Source of the DNA: Amorphochlora amoebiformis
Taxonomy: Eukaryota; Cercozoa; Chlorarachniophyceae
DNA: 64,000 bases
Assembly: GCA_054601695.1 (NCBI GenBank)
Contig: BAAHQB010000261.1
Location: 62,001-126,000 of the forward strand
Reading direction: 5' to 3'
Shown: in pieces, positions 1-64,000 of the stretch
Position numbering within the stretch: the first letter of the stretch is position 1
How the letters are laid out: every line of letters starts with the position of its first letter
The notes under the pieces: generated by a model
What the model saw: the letters and a program-made list of their open reading frames with translations, nothing else
The model's database searches: none
What the model was told of the DNA's origin: nothing
Made by a program: the position numbers and the translations under genes

Positions 1-6299
<6,299 letters not shown>

Positions 6300-6311
<12 letters not shown>

Positions 6312-7728
6312 GATACTATTAATTTCGGCCATACTAACGTCAACCTTCTTCAATGGCTTCTTCTTGAACTCAGGCACGTACGGGGGATCCTTTCCCTTTT
6401 TGGGAGCTTCCTCACTCTTGTTGGTGGACTTCCTCCTCTCCCTCCTCCCCTCATTTGCGCCTACCGTGCGTCCGCGTCCTCGGCGTCCACGCCCACGATA
6501 ACCTCGCCCGCGATGACCTCGCCCTCGATAACCTCGTCCGCGACCGCTGCGAAAAGGTATTAGATCGGTATTGTTGTTCCTATGACTGTGTACCGTCTTC
6601 CCCATCCTCGACCCCTATGGCCTCGAGCTCCTTCATTCCTACGTTGATCACTTGCCGCCGCCTTCTCTCCCTTCGTTGCTTCCTGTCTCTCGGCATTCTC
6701 TTTCTCCCTCTTCTTACGCTCGGCAAGTACAGCCTCCCTGGGCCGCGCAGCACCGAAGGGGTTAACCTTATCCTGAACAGGAGTTAAAACTTAGAAGGAA
6801 ACGAAGAAATATTTGTATTGCTCAACCTGTTGTCGAATAGGGCTCTCCATTCGCTCAGGACGGGAATTCCTGAAGCCCGAGCGACCGCCCCGCCGTCTGT
6901 TTCCCCTTCCCCTAGAGGACCCCCTTCCTCCCCTTCCTCCCCGACCCCTGGGCTTTCGGCCTTCATTTCTCTCTTGCGCAACGTCGACACGAATACGGCG
7001 ACCTCTGTATTCCTATTGTTACAGACCAACATACTCAAAGCAACAAAATACTTTCAACCTCGAAAAATTACAGTGTCATTCAGCTCGAGTGCGTGTTTCA
7101 AATCCTCGAGGCTGGAGAACTCAACGTATCCGAATCCCTTGAACTGCGCAGTCGACTTATCGCGAACGAGACGGACGGCGTGAATCTGGCAGTCTTGGAA
7201 GATGTCTGCAATATCAACCTCCTCCGTTTGGTATGGCAGTCTCCCCACGAAAGCCTTGAAGGGGGGTCCCGATGGGAGCTCTGGAGGGCCTCGCGGCTCA
7301 CGATTTCCAGAGTATCTTCGCCCCTTGTGTGGAGCGATATTTTCCTTGGGTTTCTCCTCTGGCTCGGGCGCGGGTTCTACCTGCACATTAATCGAGTCAG
7401 ATTGACGACGAATCTCTCCTTTTTTTGCACCTACCACCGCCGGTGGTGTTTGCGGCTGTTTGGAAGGTAGGGATTCGTCGTTCAAGGGGGTTTTCTTCTT
7501 CTCCACAGGGTTGGGTCCGGGCGGTGTGACCTCTGAGAACATAGCGGAATGAGATTCGGAAGTTTTCGGGTAGTGATCGGGTCACCGTCATCCGCCCAGT
7601 TGCCTGGAAACCCGTTGAAATCTGGAGATAAATGTACTTTTGACTTTAATCCATATTTTATAAGGTTAGCTGATGCGATAGGATGGCGATACAATGGGGA
7701 AATCATGTGCCGGGCGCTAACCCGCCAT
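6300..7728 (-). CDS. EIF4B: eIF4B/eIF4H-like translation initiation factor (RRM + RGG)
   Basis: Six exons on the minus strand: 7728-7722, 7603-7586, 7532-7059, 7002-6827, 6772-6594 and 6546-6300, for 366 residues. The N-terminus MAGNWADDE resembles the SWADE motif of eIF4B. One RRM spans about residues 100-176, with RNP2 AFVGRL, RNP1 FKGFGYVEF and the family ending RRIRVDVA. An RGG-rich stretch follows, then [10 protein letters not shown], the conserved eIF4B/4H motif, then a second run of RGR repeats and a basic tail. Known family role: stimulates the eIF4A helicase on mRNA 5' UTRs in the cytoplasm. Introns are 118, 53, 56, 54 and 47 bp. The stop codon is supplied by the first bases of a (TA)n tract, so the last few residues could be an annotation edge. 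The seven-base first exon is the least certain part. Confidence 0.85.
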
Positions 7729-7797
7729 GTCCGTGGGTGTCGAATTGCGCTTTATTCGGATTCTGAATATGTTTAAATTGTCGGCAAATGGCGCCCA
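7729..7797. promoter_or_regulatory. Shared 69-bp spacer between divergent eIF4B-like and UPF3 starts
   Basis: Only 69 bases separate the two proposed ATGs. The spacer is not (TA)n. I see no clear TATA box or other named element. It must hold at least part of both 5' UTRs, so a bidirectional promoter is inferred from spacing alone. Confidence 0.45.
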
Positions 7798-10436
<2,639 letters not shown>

Positions 10437-10871
10437 GCGCAGCTTGACCGTTGCATAAATGATTAGCCTGGACTATTGGCGGTCTGTCGTGCAGTGGTTT
10501 ATAAGATCTCGATAATCTGGTTACTGCATGTTCTAGCAGGTTCAATACTCAATCAACAGTGGAGTTATCTTGCAATAATGCCGCTTGAAGTAAATATATT
10601 CAATGATACCTGCAAAAATAATTAAAATATACACTCTAGACTACCTATAGACTACGTTATATGCATATGGTATGCTAGAGGGACTACTCAGGTTACTGTA
10701 GCTCAGTAATCATACGGTATTTCTTGTGCAACCGGACTACTACATTGGTTACTACATTGACGGGTCCAATCATGCTATGCTTTCAAACACAACTTGCCGA
10801 ATTTTTATAATTTTGAGCTCGCTAGTTAATTAGAATCAGCGATGATATCTTCTGTGTGTTGCGTGGACCTG
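10437..10871. other. Intergenic region between convergent UPF3 and FKBP stops
   Basis: 435 bp of ordinary-complexity, AT-rich sequence between two converging stop codons. No exon, repeat unit or RNA gene is recognisable. It should contain both 3' UTRs. Confidence 0.5.
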
Positions 10872-14452
<3,581 letters not shown>

Positions 14453-14588
14453 CGAGTTGTCAAACTTGACCGGTGCCGATTAAATCAAATCCAAAACTCT
14501 TTCCCATTTTTTTTTCGCACGGAATGGCCGCTCGCTAGTTAGCTCGGACGCAAACCACCACCCCAAGATCTAGCCAAGGCGCATCCTC
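14453..14588. promoter_or_regulatory. Shared 136-bp spacer between divergent FKBP and coiled-coil gene starts
   Basis: 136 bases between two divergent ATGs, with a T-run near 14508 and no (TA)n. A bidirectional promoter is inferred from spacing. No specific motif can be named. Confidence 0.4.
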
Positions 14589-34828
<20,240 letters not shown>

Positions 34829-35361
34829 GAAATATGTTGTTGAAATATTAGAATATATGTGACTGTGTTATATTTTTGTAACATTTGATATTTGGTTTAA
34901 TATATCAATATATTAATTGAAGGATACGTGGGTATCCTACAACATCATATCTTGATAGTACCTTGTGAGATATTCTGTCTTGAGGATATCATTTCGGCTG
35001 ATTTTTCCTTTCTTTCTGACCCGGCGACAAGCACCAATCTCCTTCGCGCCACCCAACCACCCCGAGAAAAAACCCCAAAGAGCAAAAAGAGAATAGCGCA
35101 TTTGAAGTGAGAGTGGGTAAGTATTTTTAAGGGGGGCTGAAATTGATGATTTTGTCCCTAGGATTGCTTGACAGTATTCTCCGCTCTCTCTTCTGCATCA
35201 ATTCGCTCCCTCTCTTATACGTTCTCTCTCGCTCTCTCCTTTCCGCTCTCCCTCCTTTCCGTCTTTCCGCTCTCCCTCCTTTCCGTCTCTCTCTCTCTTT
35301 TTCGTCTCTCTCTTTCTCATTTCTTCTTCTCTCTCTCCAACTTCTCCCGTAGTTTTCAGGA
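34829..35361. promoter_or_regulatory. Divergent spacer and possible 5' exon of the 35.4-kb gene
   Basis: Lies between the PDZ gene start (34828) and the ATG at 35362. At 35030-35116 an open stretch ends in a strong donor (GTAAGT) that would splice in phase to 35360. This is either a 5' UTR exon or extra N-terminal coding sequence, but no ATG is visible in it. The remainder is CT-rich intron-like sequence (35180-35340). Confidence 0.4.
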
Positions 35362-39917
<4,556 letters not shown>

Positions 39918-39922
39918 GAGAT

Positions 39923-39949
39923 TCATTCTTTGAAACTAAATGCTACCTT

Positions 39950-39993
<44 letters not shown>

Positions 39994-40124
39994 ATATATG
40001 TATATATATATATATTATATATATAAACGCATGCAAATACGTATACATACTTATATATATATATATATATATAATACATATATATATATATACATATATA
40101 CGTATGTATATGTACTTTTATGCT

Positions 40125-40164
<40 letters not shown>

Positions 40165-40171
40165 CATGTAC

Positions 40172-40207
<36 letters not shown>

Positions 40208-40949
40208 CATGCATACGTATATGTACATTTATGCAAACACGCACACACACACTATATATATACATATATATATATATATATGCATATACATATATATATA
40301 TATATATATACATTTACACATGCATGTATATATATATATATATACACATATATATATATATACCTTTATATATTCTGACAAACTATAATCTATCCTAATG
40401 CCAGCCCCCAAGAAATACACATTCCCTCCCTCCAAGCAGATTTTTTCCAGCCCAAGTATGAGCGAAAAACCTATAGTCTCACGCACCCCTATCCACATTC
40501 CGCAGAAACAACGAGGAAAGAGGGAGAGAGAAGCAAAAACATCCACCGAGAGGGAGGAAGAGAAGAGAAAACACATGATGGCAGACCAATAGCGTTACAA
40601 CCCAAGCCCTAATAACACGCTCAATCCCCCTCAGGTTAGATGTGACACAGCTCATACTCACGCTTGGATGCACCGTCACGCTTGATCACGCCACAAACCA
40701 AAAATTCCGTTCTCCCTTGCTCGATTTCGATGTGATTAAGGTATACTGTCTTCTCTCGGGTTCAGTTTTTAGAGGTTTCCCTTTCATTTTCAAAGGTTTT
40801 TCCTGTTGTTGCTTCGGCGAACCTTTTCTTTCTGTCTTTTTGGATAGCAATCCCACTTTTTGACATAATTTAGGAAACTCCTTCAGAATTCGTCTAAAAT
40901 CATCAATCTGCTCGCCGTTTGCTGTAAGTCTATAAAAGTAAAAGTCCAT
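39923..40949 (-). CDS. Small protein of unknown function (119 aa)
   Basis: Four exons on the minus strand: 40949-40823, 40745-40662, 40488-40364 and 39946-39923 (stop TGA), for 119 residues in phase. It starts [20 protein letters not shown]. Next comes a strand-rich part ([23 protein letters not shown]), a helix-like [15 protein letters not shown], and [21 protein letters not shown] compact alpha/beta fold is likely, but I recognise no family. The reading frame is open upstream to 41057, so a 5' exon joined at about 41045 is possible. Exon 3 lies inside a CT/GA-rich stretch but has clean borders. Its stop lies five bases from the stop of the converging gene. Confidence 0.6.
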
Positions 40950-41205
40950 TGTGACAGTTGAGATGTCCCACCCTTGTCCCAAATTCGGATCGTCCACCGA
41001 GGTGAAGGCGGCGTTCGAGGTGGGATTTTCAAGGTGGTAAACTAAATTTAAAGTCAAAATTTGACTTTGAATTCGGAGGAAAAGGGAAGGTAATATAAGA
41101 CGAGTGGGTGAAGTATGTTTTTGAGATTTTCGGGGAGGTTGGCGATGTGAGGCTGTGACAAATTTTGAGGGTGAAGGTGTACGTGTGTATGTATGTCACA
41201 CCCAG
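40950..41205. promoter_or_regulatory. Divergent spacer between two small-protein genes
   Basis: 256 bp between divergent ATGs at 40949 (-) and 41206 (+). Ordinary complexity, no (TA)n, no named motif. Confidence 0.35.
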
Positions 41206-55932
<14,727 letters not shown>

Positions 55933-56237
55933 GGTTTACGGTTAAGAGTGTTCACGGTTATGGGTTGGGTTATGGGTTAGGGTTATCGCCCAGGAGTATG
56001 GGTTAGGGTTATGGTTTAGGGTTATAGGTTGGGTTATAAGTTGGGTTACGGGTTAGGATTATGGATTAGGATTATGGGTTGGGGTTATGGTAGAATAGGG
56101 CTTTAAGACATTGAGTGATAGGGTGAGGGATTGACCTGAGTTTTGAGTAGGTTTATGTTGGATTTGGGTCAGGGTATGTAGGTATATAATATTTCACGAT
56201 GGGTAAATTATATGCGTATTATATGCATATATATCAC

Positions 56238-56294
<57 letters not shown>

Positions 56295-56421
56295 GTATAT
56301 ATATGTACATATATTTATACATTATATACACGTACACAAAACATATAATAATACATACGTTCATATATATATTATTCATACATACCATCACAGCTACAAG
56401 AAATAAACATATATCACATAA
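55933..56421. repeat. Intergenic G-strand telomere-like repeats and (TA)n
   Basis: 55933-56190 carries degenerate GGGTTA units (GGGTTATGGGTTAGGGTTA and relatives), directly after the stop of one gene. A (TA)n tract follows to about 56320. The next gene starts at 56422 on the same strand. Confidence 0.7.
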
Positions 56422-63732
<7,311 letters not shown>

Positions 63733-63844
63733 GTAGAATATTATTTATTTATTTGTATTATATCTATATATTATATATATTTGTAAGGTGTTATACATAT
63801 ATATGTGCGTGCATATATATAGTATATATATATATAATTTTTAC

Positions 63845-63926
<82 letters not shown>

Positions 63927-64000
63927 TACATGTATATGTGCTTATACATAGATAATATATACATATATACACATATATATATATATATATATATACATAT
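63733..64000. other. Window end: unique then (TA)n
   Basis: AT-rich sequence passing into (TA)n from about 63848. No gene seen. Confidence 0.5.

Overview
This window is nuclear DNA of a eukaryote. Long (TA)n microsatellite tracts fill most of it. Almost all of the long open frames are simple-repeat translations (poly Tyr-Ile) and are not genes. The genes are split into short exons, so I built each model by chaining exons with GT..AG boundaries and matching codon phase. In every model that is complete here the exon lengths sum to a multiple of three.

Twelve gene models result. From left to right they are: a FYR-domain (TBRG1-like) protein, + strand, 5' end missing; an eIF4B/eIF4H-like RRM protein, -; UPF3, the nonsense-mediated decay factor, +; an FKBP prolyl isomerase with a long multi-part leader, -; a 555-residue coiled-coil protein, +; a coiled-coil/PDZ protein, -; five small or unrecognised proteins, + - + - +; and a 327-residue unrecognised protein, +. 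The first eleven alternate strictly in strand. Promoter regions are therefore shared between divergent pairs and 3' ends face each other. Only the last pair runs in the same direction.

Introns come in two kinds: compact ones of about 47-75 bp, and long ones inflated by (TA)n. Introns and spacers also hold degenerate TTAGGG-type repeats in several unit variants. They also hold at least five copies of two related SINE-like elements, which share a tRNA-like head and end in AACAA followed by (TA)n. A CTAG-rich block, a roughly 150-bp poly-A tract and many local duplications separated by (TA)n are present too.

The organism is probably a protist or alga. The FKBP starts with a signal-peptide-like segment, followed by a transit-like region and a twin-arginine/hydrophobic segment. 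That order would fit a thylakoid-lumen protein in a secondary plastid. This is an inference from one gene. The sequence alone does not let me choose between stramenopile, haptophyte, cryptophyte or chlorarachniophyte.
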